DNA of 46,327 bases from JBFWUW01 sp050247075 (GTDB lineage: Bacteria > Planctomycetota > Planctomycetia > Pirellulales > JBFWUW01), in contig JBFWUW010000059.1 of NCBI GenBank assembly GCA_050247075.1, forward strand, positions 1 through 46,327, read 5' to 3'. The translations under genes were made by a program, and so were the position numbers. This document shows positions 33,089-42,865 of the stretch, piece by piece (positions within the stretch are counted from its first letter, which is position 1; each line of letters begins with the position of its first letter). The notes under the pieces are model-generated. The model worked only from the letters and a program-made list of their open reading frames with translations. It was not told the origin of the DNA and made no database searches.

Positions 33089-34126
33089 ATGCGTCCCAAA
33101 TCACTCATCCTGTTGGTTCTCGCTCTGGGCTGCGGCCTCGTGGCGTCGATCGGCATTAACCGCGTGATGGCCAACCGTCCCGCGGCGCAAGTGGTTGAAG
33201 GGGACACTGTCTCGATTTTCGTGGCCGCCTTGGACGTGAACCAGAACGACCTGGTCCCCAAGGAGGCCATCAAGGAAGAGCAGTGGCCCGCCGCCAAGGT
33301 GCCGCCAGGAGCTATCATGGTCCTGGAGGATGTCGAGGGCCGCCGCTGCCGCAGCAAACTGTACGCGGGTGAACCCTTCCTGGAAGCTAAATTGCTGGCT
33401 AAGGGGGCCGCGGCACAAAGCTACGCCATTCCAGCCGGATTGCGGGCCGTAGCCGTGCGGGTGGATGACGTGACTTCGCTGGGAAGCCTGCTTTTGCCGG
33501 GCGACCGGGTAGACATCATGGTCCACTTGCCGCCCATGCCAGAACGTGGAATTCGCGAAGCCATGACCAAGACTTTTCTCCAAGATATCAAGGTATTTGC
33601 CGTCAACGACGTTACCGAACGGGCACCGGGCGGCGGCGAGGCCAAGATCACGGCTCGCACCGTTTCGTTCCTGGTTGATCCCAACCAGGCGGAATTGATC
33701 ACCCAAGCGTCGGAATTGGGGCGAGTTCGCCTGGTGCTGCGAAGTTCGTCCGACTCCGAAATCGTCATGACCCAAGGGGCCGACTTTACCGGACTGCTGG
33801 GGGCTGGTGGCGGTAACGGCAACCGCGCCGCGGAAGCCTTTGCGGCGGAACAACCGAAGGCACCGGTCATCGATCAGATATTGGCCCCCCCCGCGGCCAT
33901 CGCGGCGCTGGACATGCCTGCCCACAACGAGTTCAAGATGACCATCATGCGTGGCTCGGACGTTCAAGAATATGTATTGGACTCGGGAAGCTCAATCGCA
34001 CGTCCGGCGGCATCGGATTCAGAAGAGTCCGCTCCACCCGCCGAACCTGAGTCCGACGAGCCAGAACAGCCAGACAATGAATTGGAAGGACAGGACGAAA
34101 GCACCCAGGCTGCCAGCAATGCCTGA
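33089..34126 (+). CDS. cpaB: Tad pilus assembly protein CpaB/RcpC
   Basis: 345 residues with GGAG just upstream of ATG 33089. An N-terminal membrane anchor or signal (MRPKSLILLVLALGCGLVAS) is followed by the SAF-like domain (about 40-110, SIFVAALDVNQNDLVPKEAI and RCRSKLYAGEPFLEAKLL). The CpaB core comes next (about 112-215, YAIPAGLRAVAVRVDDVTSL, LLPGDRVDIMVHLP). The C-terminal part from about 240 is acidic and disordered (ESDEPEQPDNELEGQDE). CpaB/RcpC works in the periplasm with the secretin, and is followed by it here in the usual order. Confidence 0.93.
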   Translation: MRPKSLILLVLALGCGLVASIGINRVMANRPAAQVVEGDTVSIFVAALDVNQNDLVPKEAIKEEQWPAAKVPPGAIMVLEDVEGRRCRSKLYAGEPFLEAKLLAKGAAAQSYAIPAGLRAVAVRVDDVTSLGSLLLPGDRVDIMVHLPPMPERGIREAMTKTFLQDIKVFAVNDVTERAPGGGEAKITARTVSFLVDPNQAELITQASELGRVRLVLRSSSDSEIVMTQGADFTGLLGAGGGNGNRAAEAFAAEQPKAPVIDQILAPPAAIAALDMPAHNEFKMTIMRGSDVQEYVLDSGSSIARPAASDSEESAPPAEPESDEPEQPDNELEGQDESTQAASNA

Positions 34127-34321
34127 GAGTTTGTGGACCGCTGCTAGGTTGGCAACCATGCCATCACTGGTGTCGCGTTCGCGGAAGTGAATTCAAGATG
34201 ACTGATACGAGAGATCAGGCCGTCGATTGCCCGACGCCCCGATCGTGCCAATAGCCGCCGGCCAGCGAGGGCAGCGGTTGCCAGATTTTCTGACCTACGG
34301 ATACTGCAAGGAAGTGCAAGG

Positions 34322-36244
34322 ATGTTGCTCGACCGCATCACACGGCCCCGTTCTTGGTTTGGGCCCGCCGCCGCCCGGTTGCCGTTGGCTCTGGCATGTG
34401 CCCTGCTCTGCATGACCAGCCTCGCCCCCGCGCAGACGGGCCAGCCGCTGATCTTTCATGTGGACGCCGCCAGCCAAAAGCTGGAGATGACGGTCAATGC
34501 CAGCCGCATCTTGACCACCAAGAAGAAAGTTCCCCAAGTTCAGGTGAACAATCCTGAACTGTTGGAACTGACACCTCTTTCGGCCACGCAAGTTCAGGTG
34601 CATGCCAAGAAGGCGGGCGTGACCCAGATCAACCTGTGGGATGAGAACAACCAGATCAAGACCGTGGACGTCATTGTGTTCGGCGACGCCCAGGAATTGA
34701 ACATGGTCTTGCGGACCACGTTTCCGCGATCCACGCTGCGGGTGATCCCACTTGCCAATAGCGCCATCATTTCGGGCTATGTCGATCGGCCAGACGACGT
34801 AGAACGCATTGTGCGGATTGCCGAGGACTTTTATCCCAAGATCATCAATGCCATTACCGTCGGCGGCGTGCAGCAAGTGCTGCTGGAAGTCAAGGTCATG
34901 GAGGTCTCGCGGACGCGGCTGCGCAACCTGGGCTTTGACTGGGCCGACTTCGCAGCCGGATTTAACGGCGTGCAGACGGTGGGCGGCCTGTTAACCAGTG
35001 CCTCGGCCACCAGCGGCATCACCACCAGCGGTACAGAGACCTTTGCCTTTAGCATCGTCGATTCGGGCAACTCGTTCTTTGGCGTCGTCGAGGCCTTGCG
35101 GCAGAACGATCTGGCCAAGGTTCTGGCGGAACCCAAGCTGATGACCATCAGCGGCCGGCCAGCCTACTTTCAAGCGGGGGGGGAATTCCCCATCCTGGTG
35201 CCGCAAAGCCTGGGGACCGTGTCGGTTCAATACCGCCGCTTTGGCACCGAAGTCGATTTCGTGCCGATCGTGCTGGGGAACGGCCTGATCCGGTTGGAAG
35301 TCCGCCCGCGGGTGAGCGAGATTGATACCTCGCGCAGCGTGACCATCGGCGGCAATACCATTCCCGGCTTGCGGACGCGTCAGATCGATACCGGCTGCGA
35401 ACTTCGCGCTGGACAAACCCTGGCACTGGCCGGCCTGGTACAAAGCCGCACGGAATCGCAAACCCGCGGTATCCCTTGGTTGATGGATATCCCAGTGGTC
35501 AAGCTGGCCTTCAGCCGCATTCACGAGCAGACCAACGAGATTGAATTGCTGATTTTGGTTACGCCCCACCTGGTCGATGCCATGGACTGCCACGAAGTGC
35601 CGCAGTGCGGGCCGGGGACTATGACCGATAGCCCGTCCGACTGCGAGATGTTCTTGCACAACTACATCGAGGTGCCCCGCTGCTGTCCTCCGCGGGCCGG
35701 CGACCCCGAGTCGATGCAGTCGTACTCCAACTCCTCCGGCGGCATGATGGTGCTTCCTCCTGGCGCCACGCACGGCGGTGATGCCAACAACTACGGCGTG
35801 GAGGCCATGCCGCTTCCTCCAGCCGAAGACGTGGCCCCCCCCCCTGCGCCCGCGATTCGCAACGATTCCACGCGGTCCCGCCGGCCTGCTCAGAGCAAAC
35901 CAACTCCGCAGGCCGCCAGCCAGCGTCGCAAAGCCAGCGGAATGGCACCGTTGTTTGGAACGAAGCAGCCGTTGTCTGCCAAGCCGGCGCCGCGCGTCAC
36001 GGCGGATCGGTCCGTGCCAGCCCATACGGACAAGCCGACAAAGCCAATTATGCCGGCGCGCTCGTCGTTGATGGAACGCGAACCGGCCCGGGAACCGGTG
36101 CAATTGATTCCGCCCACCGGCATGGTTCGCACCCAAGCCTCCGACGTACGGCAGACCCGGCCGCTTCAATTGCGGCCAGCCGTTTCTGGTTCTTCCGCCA
36201 AGCCCGGATTTTTGGGTTCGACCGGTTACGACAGCGAAAAATGA
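34322..36244 (+). CDS. cpaC: Tad pilus secretin CpaC/RcpA
   Basis: 640 residues. After a signal peptide (about 10-38) comes the CpaC N-terminal domain (KLEMTVNASRILTTKKKVPQ, QVHAKKAGVTQINLWDENNQ, about 50-125), a BON-like region (AIISGYVDRPDDVERIVRIA), and the secretin domain (about 185-425) with KVLAEPKLMTISGRPAYFQA and GGEFPILVPQ, ending in ELLILVTPHLVDAMD. It should form the outer-membrane pore for the pilus. The tail of about 200 residues (Pro/Lys/Arg-rich, with a CCPPRAG segment) is much longer than in proteobacterial homologues and may be disordered. Confidence 0.95.
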   Translation: MLLDRITRPRSWFGPAAARLPLALACALLCMTSLAPAQTGQPLIFHVDAASQKLEMTVNASRILTTKKKVPQVQVNNPELLELTPLSATQVQVHAKKAGVTQINLWDENNQIKTVDVIVFGDAQELNMVLRTTFPRSTLRVIPLANSAIISGYVDRPDDVERIVRIAEDFYPKIINAITVGGVQQVLLEVKVMEVSRTRLRNLGFDWADFAAGFNGVQTVGGLLTSASATSGITTSGTETFAFSIVDSGNSFFGVVEALRQNDLAKVLAEPKLMTISGRPAYFQAGGEFPILVPQSLGTVSVQYRRFGTEVDFVPIVLGNGLIRLEVRPRVSEIDTSRSVTIGGNTIPGLRTRQIDTGCELRAGQTLALAGLVQSRTESQTRGIPWLMDIPVVKLAFSRIHEQTNEIELLILVTPHLVDAMDCHEVPQCGPGTMTDSPSDCEMFLHNYIEVPRCCPPRAGDPESMQSYSNSSGGMMVLPPGATHGGDANNYGVEAMPLPPAEDVAPPPAPAIRNDSTRSRRPAQSKPTPQAASQRRKASGMAPLFGTKQPLSAKPAPRVTADRSVPAHTDKPTKPIMPARSSLMEREPAREPVQLIPPTGMVRTQASDVRQTRPLQLRPAVSGSSAKPGFLGSTGYDSEK

Positions 36245-36372
36245 CAGAGATCGCATTGTTTCGCGACCAGGCCACATTGCGTGGGCTAGAGTGAAGTGGG
36301 ACCGCTTCCGAGCGCAACAGAATTAGTTTTTGCAAGCCGATATGTTCTGAGCTTTGACCCCGTGTTGTTTCC

Positions 36373-37590
36373 ATGAACAGCGTACTCCGCCTGGCCATTG
36401 TCGATCCCCGCGATACGTCGCGGGACTCGCTCAAGACGATGCTCTTGGGAATGGACATGGTATGGCTGGAGGCCGAGTGTTCGCGATACGAGTTCTTTGC
36501 CGATGTCGTCACGCAAACGCACCCCGATGTAGGGCTGATTGCCCTCGACTCCGACCCGGAAAAGGGAATTGAACTGGTCGCCCGGCTCAATGAGTCGTCG
36601 CCTGAATGCAATGTGATGGTCACCAGTTCGTCCACCGACGGCGGGTTGATCTTGCAAGCTATGCGGGCGGGTGCCAAGGAGTTCTTGCCTCATCCGTTGC
36701 GGATTGACGATCTGATGACGGCGCTGGGCCGCATCAATGAGCGCCGCTTCGGCAAGGGCAAGACCAAATCGGCCGGCAGCAAGGTGATTGCCGTGTGCGG
36801 TGCCACGGGGGGCGTGGGAACGACCAGCCTGGCCGTGAATCTGGGAAGTGCCTTGGCCCGCGACGAAGTCAAGTCAGTGGCGCTGGTCGATCTCGACCTG
36901 AGCCTGGGCGATGCCGATGTCTTTCTGGACACCATCCCAGAATACACGCTGCTGGATGTGGCCCAGAATGTGACGCGGCTGGACTTCACACTGCTCAAGC
37001 GGTCGCTGACCAAGCATGCCTCAGGCCTGTTCTTGCTGCCGCGGCCGGTACAGATTGAAGATACCAGCCTGATCACGGCGGATGACTTGCAACGCGTGTT
37101 GGGTCTGCTCAAGGCCACGTTCTCGCACCTGGTGTTGGACCTGTCGAAGGGTTACACCAAGAACGACATGGTGGCGCTCAAGAGCGCTTCGCAGATATTG
37201 CTGGTCACGCAATTGGACCTGCCCTGCCTGCGGAACGTGGTGCGACTACTGATGACCTTTAAATCCATGGAGGGAGTGTCCGAGAAGGTCAAGGTCGTGG
37301 TGAATCGCGCCGGCCTGGACAGCGGGCAGATTGGCTTGAAGAAGGCCCAAGATACCATTGGCCGCGAGATCTTTTGGCAGTTGCCCAACGACTACCGCAC
37401 GATGGTCGAGGTACGCAATAACGGCGTACCGCTGATAGACCAGGCTCCCAAGGCCCCCATTACCCAAGCCGTCGTCAGCATGGCCGAGGCCCTGTGTAGC
37501 GACGAAAAAGCAGAGGCCGAACCGGCCGGCGGGGCAAAGTCCCGTTTCTTTGGACTGCTGGGGGGCGGTAAGAAGCCCGCCGGCAAGTAA
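36373..37590 (+). CDS. cpaE: Tad pilus localisation protein CpaE/TadZ (MinD/ParA-like ATPase fold)
   Basis: 405 residues. The first 125 form a receiver-like domain (LRLAIVDPRDTSRDSLKTML, MRAGAKEFLPHPLRIDDLMT). The MinD-like domain starts near 137 with VIAVCGATGGVGTTSLAVNL. Its Walker A is atypical: both Lys of the deviant KGGVGKT motif are Thr (TGGVGTT). The following motifs VALVDLDLSLGDADVFLD and LVLDLSKGYTKNDMVALKSA are typical of CpaE/TadZ. The protein marks the pole or site of pilus assembly. It is the last Tad gene in the window; no TadA, TadB or TadC follows. Confidence 0.93.
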   Translation: MNSVLRLAIVDPRDTSRDSLKTMLLGMDMVWLEAECSRYEFFADVVTQTHPDVGLIALDSDPEKGIELVARLNESSPECNVMVTSSSTDGGLILQAMRAGAKEFLPHPLRIDDLMTALGRINERRFGKGKTKSAGSKVIAVCGATGGVGTTSLAVNLGSALARDEVKSVALVDLDLSLGDADVFLDTIPEYTLLDVAQNVTRLDFTLLKRSLTKHASGLFLLPRPVQIEDTSLITADDLQRVLGLLKATFSHLVLDLSKGYTKNDMVALKSASQILLVTQLDLPCLRNVVRLLMTFKSMEGVSEKVKVVVNRAGLDSGQIGLKKAQDTIGREIFWQLPNDYRTMVEVRNNGVPLIDQAPKAPITQAVVSMAEALCSDEKAEAEPAGGAKSRFFGLLGGGKKPAGK

Positions 37591-37782
37591 GCTCTGACTT
37601 GCGGAATCTCTTTCCCAAGCAATCGTTGGCCTCGTTGGCGATGCCGTTTAGTCGTCGCCCCCGCGGTTTCTTCATGCGCAACGGTAACTAAACGCTGGGG
37701 CCTGCCAACGGGCTTTGCAACGGGTATAAACAGAGAGGGCAATTCAGGGGCTGCTCCGACCCTTTGCGATTGCGAGTCCATC

Positions 37783-40461
37783 ATGCGAGCAATTTTCGCC
37801 CTGCCGTGCCTGTTATCGTTGATAACGTCAGCCGCTTCCGCGGAATGGATTTGGATCGAAGGTGAGCAGCCGGCCAAGTCCAGCATGAACCGGCACCCCT
37901 GGTGGTACGACAAAGTCCACAAAGAGCAACTTTCTGGCGGTGATTGGATCAGCAACTTCGAGGCGAAAAAGCCGGGTGAGGCCGAGTATTCGATCAGGCC
38001 CAAGGCGGCGGGTAGATTTGAATTGTGGGTGCGCGCCAATCCGATCCAGTCTAAGCTGTCGTACAAGCTGAACAACGGTGAATGGACACCGATCGACTGG
38101 GACAAATCATCGGGCGAGCCGACCAACATTGCTGGCGATGGCAAGCTCGATCTGCGGTTTATTGCCTGGGTGAAGGCGGGCAGCGTCTCCTTGAAACGGG
38201 GCAAGAACCTGTTGCGGTTTCGCATGGACAGCGAGAACAGCAACCATGGCGGGCTTGATTGTTTCGTATTGTCGTCAGACCCTTTTCGTCCGCGCGGCAT
38301 TTTGAAGCCGGGGGAGGAAGGCAATGGGGCGGCACAAGCCGAGGGGGATTGGTTCGCATTTGATCCCTCCGCCGATACATTTTCGCCAACTTCGCTGATC
38401 GACTTGCGATTTCTCAACGAAAAACAGGCAGGGGCGGGCGGCTTTATCGCGGCGAAGAATGGCCATTTCTTCCATGGAAAGTCGGGCCAGCCGGTACGCT
38501 TTTGGGCAGTGAATGGCCCATCCGCCAAATCGCGGGAGGACTTACTGCGCGAGGCCCGGCAACTGGCCAAGTACGGCGTCAATCTGGTGCGGATGCACGG
38601 CCCCATGTTCGACAAACGTGGCGAGACAGATCCTGAACGCGTGCAACGCGCCTTCGACGTGGTGGAATCCATGAAGGAGGAAGGGATCTACACGCACCTG
38701 TCGATCTACTTTCCGCTGTGGTTCGATCCGCCCGCCGATCTGGAATGGCTGCCAGGCTACGATGGCAAGACGCACTCGTTTGCCACGCTGTACTTCAACC
38801 CCGCGTTTCAAGAAAAATACCGTGGTTGGTGGAAGGCCGTGCTGACGACCCCCAGCCCCACCACCGGCCGCAAGCTGATCGACGAGCCGGCCTTGTTTGG
38901 GGCCGAACTCATCAACGAGGACTCGTTCTTCTTTTGGACCTTTAACGACAAGCAGATTCCCGACCGGCAACTCCAAGAGATCGAGCGGCAATTCGGCGAC
39001 TGGCTGAAGCTCAAATACGGATCGCTCGACAAGGCAATTTCCGCCTGGAAGGGGCAAAAAGTTCCCCGCGACGCGCCGGACCAAGGCCGGATCGGCTTTC
39101 GTCCGTTGTGGAACATCGCCAACGAACGGACTGCGCGCGACCAAGACACCGCTTTATTTCTGACGGAAACCCAACGTCGGTTTTACGACGAATCGGCAGC
39201 CTATTTGCGCGAGCTTGGCTTCAAAGGGCAGATCACGGCCTCGAATTGGGTCACGGCCAGTCCCGATGTCTTGGGGCCTTTGGAAAAATACACTTATGCC
39301 GGCGGCGACTTCATCGACCGGCATGGTTACTTTGGTTGCCGCAATGAGGGTGAGGCCGCCGAATGGTCGATTCGCGACGGCCACACTTACGTCGACCGTA
39401 GTGCGTTGAAGTTTGAAAATGAAGAACCAGGCAAGCCGGCGCAATTCGTCCATCCGGCAATGGACCCGCACTACAACGGCAAGCCGTCGATGATTTCGGA
39501 GACGACTTGGACCCGGCCCAACCGGCACCGGGGAGAGGCACCGATTTATCTGGCGGTCTTCGGCGCACTGCAAAACAGCGACTGCATCGTCCATTTTGCC
39601 AAGGACGGAATGGATTGGTCGGTCAAGCCGGGCTATTTCATGCAGCCCTGGACGTTGACCGCACCCACGCAGTTGGGGCAGTTTCCCGCCACCGCCTTGC
39701 TCTATCGGCAAGGCCTCGTGAAAGCGGGCGACGTAATGGCCGACGTTACGTTGGCCGCGGATGATCTGCTTAAGCTGCAAGGGACTCCGCTGCCGCAAGA
39801 TGCCGCCTTCGACGAGTTGCGGCTGAAGGATGTGCCGACCGGCACGACCATTCAGCCGGGGCAGCGTATCGACCCGTTGATCCATTACGTTGGGCAGACA
39901 CACGTCACGTTTCTTCCGCCGGGTAGCAAGAAGGGCAGTTCGACAAAACTGCTGCCGTTGTCTTCGTTCATCGACCATCAGGCAAAAATGGTGGCTAGTA
40001 GCACGGGCCAAACGATGCTGGATTGGGGGCGAGGAGTGCTAACGATCGACGCGCCCGCCGCCCAAGGGGCCAGCGGCGATCTGTTGGCCGCTGGTGAGAT
40101 TAAGCTGTCCACCGTCAGCCTGAACATTCCGCGCGACGTGGCCCACGCGCTGATTGTCAGCCTGGATGGCGAGCCGTTGGCCACTTCTAAAAAGATGCTC
40201 CTGCAATTGATGACCGAGGAAAAGGCTAGCGGCTTTCAGACCGAACCAGCCGGAGAGCGGCGGCACCGCATTATCTCCATCGGCCAGAATCCGTGGCTGG
40301 TCCGCAAGTTGGAAGGGACCGTGCAATTCCACCGGCCAGACGCGGCCGGCCTCAAGGTCACCGCGCTCGACTCGTTTGGCCAACCGACCGCCGCCACGAT
40401 GCCGGGCGATGCCATTCGGCTGCTGCCCGATACACTGTACTATGCGATTGAAACCCCGTGA
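37783..40461 (+). CDS. Secreted glycoside hydrolase-like protein, clan GH-A (GH5-like)
   Basis: 892 residues. Signal peptide (1-20), an N-terminal carbohydrate-binding-like domain (about 21-165, WIWIEGEQPAKSSMNRHPWW), then a TIM barrel (about 200-620) and C-terminal beta domains. Within the barrel LREARQLAKYGVNLVRMHGP is the usual second strand. The acid/base Glu is E379 (AELINEDSFFFW) and the nucleophile E573 (PSMISETTWT), as in GH-A clan retaining enzymes. The family is planctomycete-rich and the substrate is unknown. The next gene, an oxidoreductase, is 114 bases downstream and may share the transcript. Confidence 0.83.
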   Translation: MRAIFALPCLLSLITSAASAEWIWIEGEQPAKSSMNRHPWWYDKVHKEQLSGGDWISNFEAKKPGEAEYSIRPKAAGRFELWVRANPIQSKLSYKLNNGEWTPIDWDKSSGEPTNIAGDGKLDLRFIAWVKAGSVSLKRGKNLLRFRMDSENSNHGGLDCFVLSSDPFRPRGILKPGEEGNGAAQAEGDWFAFDPSADTFSPTSLIDLRFLNEKQAGAGGFIAAKNGHFFHGKSGQPVRFWAVNGPSAKSREDLLREARQLAKYGVNLVRMHGPMFDKRGETDPERVQRAFDVVESMKEEGIYTHLSIYFPLWFDPPADLEWLPGYDGKTHSFATLYFNPAFQEKYRGWWKAVLTTPSPTTGRKLIDEPALFGAELINEDSFFFWTFNDKQIPDRQLQEIERQFGDWLKLKYGSLDKAISAWKGQKVPRDAPDQGRIGFRPLWNIANERTARDQDTALFLTETQRRFYDESAAYLRELGFKGQITASNWVTASPDVLGPLEKYTYAGGDFIDRHGYFGCRNEGEAAEWSIRDGHTYVDRSALKFENEEPGKPAQFVHPAMDPHYNGKPSMISETTWTRPNRHRGEAPIYLAVFGALQNSDCIVHFAKDGMDWSVKPGYFMQPWTLTAPTQLGQFPATALLYRQGLVKAGDVMADVTLAADDLLKLQGTPLPQDAAFDELRLKDVPTGTTIQPGQRIDPLIHYVGQTHVTFLPPGSKKGSSTKLLPLSSFIDHQAKMVASSTGQTMLDWGRGVLTIDAPAAQGASGDLLAAGEIKLSTVSLNIPRDVAHALIVSLDGEPLATSKKMLLQLMTEEKASGFQTEPAGERRHRIISIGQNPWLVRKLEGTVQFHRPDAAGLKVTALDSFGQPTAATMPGDAIRLLPDTLYYAIETP

Positions 40462-40575
40462 GAAGCGGGCCACTTTGCCGATAACGATTCGCCTGCCGCC
40501 ACGCCCGCGATTACACTGACGGGCAACGCGTATGGCCAAAGCATCGTCACGTCCTCTTTTCCAAGGGCCGCCCGT

Positions 40576-41919
40576 ATGGATCGCCGTTCGTTTCTGCAAT
40601 CGGGAGCCGCCGGGTTGAGCCTGGCGGCGTTGGCTCCGCAATTGTTGGCCGCCCAGGCTGCTCCGCCCCGCACGGCGCTCATCGGGTGCGGGTGGTACGG
40701 CAAGGCCGATCTGCTGCGGCTGATTCAGGTTGCCTCCGTGGATGTCGTGGGGCTGTGCGACGTCGACCGCACAATGCTGTCGGAAGCGGCGGATATCGTT
40801 TCCAAGCGGCAGAAATCGCAAAAGCGGCCCGAAACATTTGGCGATTACCGCGACCTGTTGAAACAAACACAACCGGAACTGGTGCTGATTGCCACGCCCG
40901 ACCACTGGCACGCTCTGCCGGCAATCGCGGCGATTCAGTCGGGTGCCGATCTGTATTTGCAGAAGCCGATTAGCGTCGACGTGGTGGAGGGCCAAGCCAT
41001 TCTCGCTGCCGCCCGCAAGCATGGCCGCGTGGTGCAGATTGGCACGCAACGCCGCAGCACGCCGCATCTTGCCGAAGCCCGCGACCAGATCATTCGCGAA
41101 GGCAAACTGGGTACGGTGGGCCTGGTGGAGATTTATTGCTACTACCACATGCGGGCACGCGAGAATCCGCCCGATACCGCCCCGCCAGAAAATCTGGATT
41201 ACGAAATGTGGACCGGCCCGGCCCCCATGCGGCCGTACAACTCGCTGGTCCATCCCCGCCGCTGGCGGGCGTTCATGGAGTACGGCAACGGCATCGTGGG
41301 GGACATGTGCGTTCACATGCTAGACATGGTCCGCTGGATGCTCGACCTGGGCTGGCCCGACCACATTTCGTCCGACGGCGGCATCTACGTCGATAAGCAA
41401 AGCAAAGCCAACATCAGCGACACGCAAACGGCGACATTCCAGTTTGGTTCGCTGCCGGTGGTATGGACGCACCGTACCTGGGGACCATCGCCCGACCCGC
41501 GATATCCGTGGGGAGCAACAATCTACGGCGACAAAGGGACGCTCAAGTGCAGCGTCAACAGCTACGACTTCATACCGGCCAACGGCACGCCGGTGCATGC
41601 CGATGTAGAGTACGAGCTGGAGCAATTCCCGGAGGACAAAACCGAAAAAGACCTGGAACAACACGTTGCCCCGGCCATTCGCCGGCACATGCAAGATTTG
41701 CTGGCTGCCCGCGAATCGCGAGGAAAGCCGATTGCCGACGTCGAGCAAGGGCATATCTCGTCGGCCAGTTGCATCCTGGCAAACCTTTCGATGCAGCTTG
41801 GCCGTTCGTTGAAATGGGACCAAGAGCGGCAGCGGATTGCCAATGATGAAGAGGCCAACCGCCTGCTCCGCCGTCCCTATCGGTCACCTTGGGTTCATCC
41901 AGAGCCGGACCAGGTGTAG
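40576..41919 (+). CDS. Gfo/Idh/MocA family oxidoreductase (Tat-exported)
   Basis: 447 residues with a twin-arginine signal (MDRRSFLQSGAAGLSLAALA). The Rossmann domain follows (TALIGCGWYGKADLLRLIQV, then VLIATPDHWHALPAIAAIQS). The usual EKP motif reads LYLQKPISVDV, with Gln in place of Glu, as in some other planctomycete members. The C-terminal sheet domain starts at about 145 and contains WTGPAPMRPYNSLVHPRRWR and GIVGDMCVHMLDMVRWMLDL. These NAD(P)-dependent enzymes act on sugars. Tat export with bound cofactor is usual for this subgroup. It probably works with the hydrolase upstream. Confidence 0.93.
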   Translation: MDRRSFLQSGAAGLSLAALAPQLLAAQAAPPRTALIGCGWYGKADLLRLIQVASVDVVGLCDVDRTMLSEAADIVSKRQKSQKRPETFGDYRDLLKQTQPELVLIATPDHWHALPAIAAIQSGADLYLQKPISVDVVEGQAILAAARKHGRVVQIGTQRRSTPHLAEARDQIIREGKLGTVGLVEIYCYYHMRARENPPDTAPPENLDYEMWTGPAPMRPYNSLVHPRRWRAFMEYGNGIVGDMCVHMLDMVRWMLDLGWPDHISSDGGIYVDKQSKANISDTQTATFQFGSLPVVWTHRTWGPSPDPRYPWGATIYGDKGTLKCSVNSYDFIPANGTPVHADVEYELEQFPEDKTEKDLEQHVAPAIRRHMQDLLAARESRGKPIADVEQGHISSASCILANLSMQLGRSLKWDQERQRIANDEEANRLLRRPYRSPWVHPEPDQV

Positions 41920-41932
41920 ATTTTCTGGCCAG

Positions 41933-42832
41933 TTACTCCGGACCGGGCAGCGTCCGCCGCCGTGCCGACTTGTAACGTTCGCGGCCGCGCGCCCCGCGGT
42001 CGTTATCGTCCGGTGTCGGCACCAGCCGTGGCTTGGCCAGCTCCTCCTCGGAGGCTTCCGAGTACGTGCTAGTAGCATCACTTTCGGACGGGCTATCATC
42101 GGCGGGTTCGCAGCGCTGCCGAACCTCCACCGGTACGCGGCGCACCCGCTGCTCTTCGACATATTTAATGCGCTCGACGGGAACCTTTCGCACGCGTTCC
42201 TCCTCCACGTATTGAATGGTTTCCACCGGCACTTTTCGTACGTGCTGCTCCTCCACATAACGCAGGGTTTTCACGGGAACGCGCCGCACCTGTTGTTCCT
42301 CCACGTACTGCACGCTAGTCACCGGCACCCTGCGCGCCACGATCTTTTCGACGTACTGTGTACGCAGCGATTCAGTCCATAACCCGTTGCCAGCATAGGT
42401 CCGCACGCAAGTTGTCACGGGCTCTAGCGCCCGGACGGTCTCTTCGCGCTGGGCGGTTGTATAGACAGGACGGCGGACAACCTCGACCTGCTCCCGCTCG
42501 GCGGTTTCATACACGGGCCGGCGGACGGTGTACGTTTCCTCACGCTCGCTACGGGTAATGACTGGACGCCGCACGGTGTAGCGCTGCTCCTCTTCCACCG
42601 TCTCCACGACAGGCCGCCGCACGGTGACAACCTGCTCTTTCTCCACGACTTCCACTGGCCGCAAGACGCGGTACTCTTCCTCGACGCGGACCACGTCGGC
42701 CGCCGGACGCCGCACAACGTAACGTTCCTCGACGACGCGAATCTCATCGGCCGCCTGGGAAGTAGTCAGGCCGTAATGGCTACCCATCCCCAAAACAACG
42801 GCGCATCCGATTGCGATTCTTGAAATATTCAT
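41933..42832 (-). CDS. Secreted protein with YTV-like short repeats
   Basis: 299 residues. A signal peptide (about 1-28) is followed by two arrays. The first (about 35-130) has units such as EEQRYTVRRPVITRSEREET and REETYTVRRPVYETAEREQ, period about 16. The second (about 160-240) has QYVEEQQVRRVPVKTLRYVE, period about 17. A spacer TTCVRTYAGNGLWTESLRTQ separates them. The C-terminus is a charged Ser/Asp/Glu-rich tail. The pattern resembles the planctomycete YTV domain, a repeat of unknown function in secreted proteins, but I cannot verify the profile match. The alternating beta/charged pattern suggests an elongated fibre-like or cell-envelope protein. Confidence 0.8.
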   Translation of the reverse strand: MNISRIAIGCAVVLGMGSHYGLTTSQAADEIRVVEERYVVRRPAADVVRVEEEYRVLRPVEVVEKEQVVTVRRPVVETVEEEQRYTVRRPVITRSEREETYTVRRPVYETAEREQVEVVRRPVYTTAQREETVRALEPVTTCVRTYAGNGLWTESLRTQYVEKIVARRVPVTSVQYVEEQQVRRVPVKTLRYVEEQHVRKVPVETIQYVEEERVRKVPVERIKYVEEQRVRRVPVEVRQRCEPADDSPSESDATSTYSEASEEELAKPRLVPTPDDNDRGARGRERYKSARRRTLPGPE

Positions 42833-42865
42833 GGCGATGGCTCCTGGGAATAAGAAATCAATTTG

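Noticed and set aside
32782..33357. 191-codon minus-strand frame over the start of cpaB
   Set aside because: Its upstream half is the antisense of cpaB codons; this is a typical GC-rich shadow frame.
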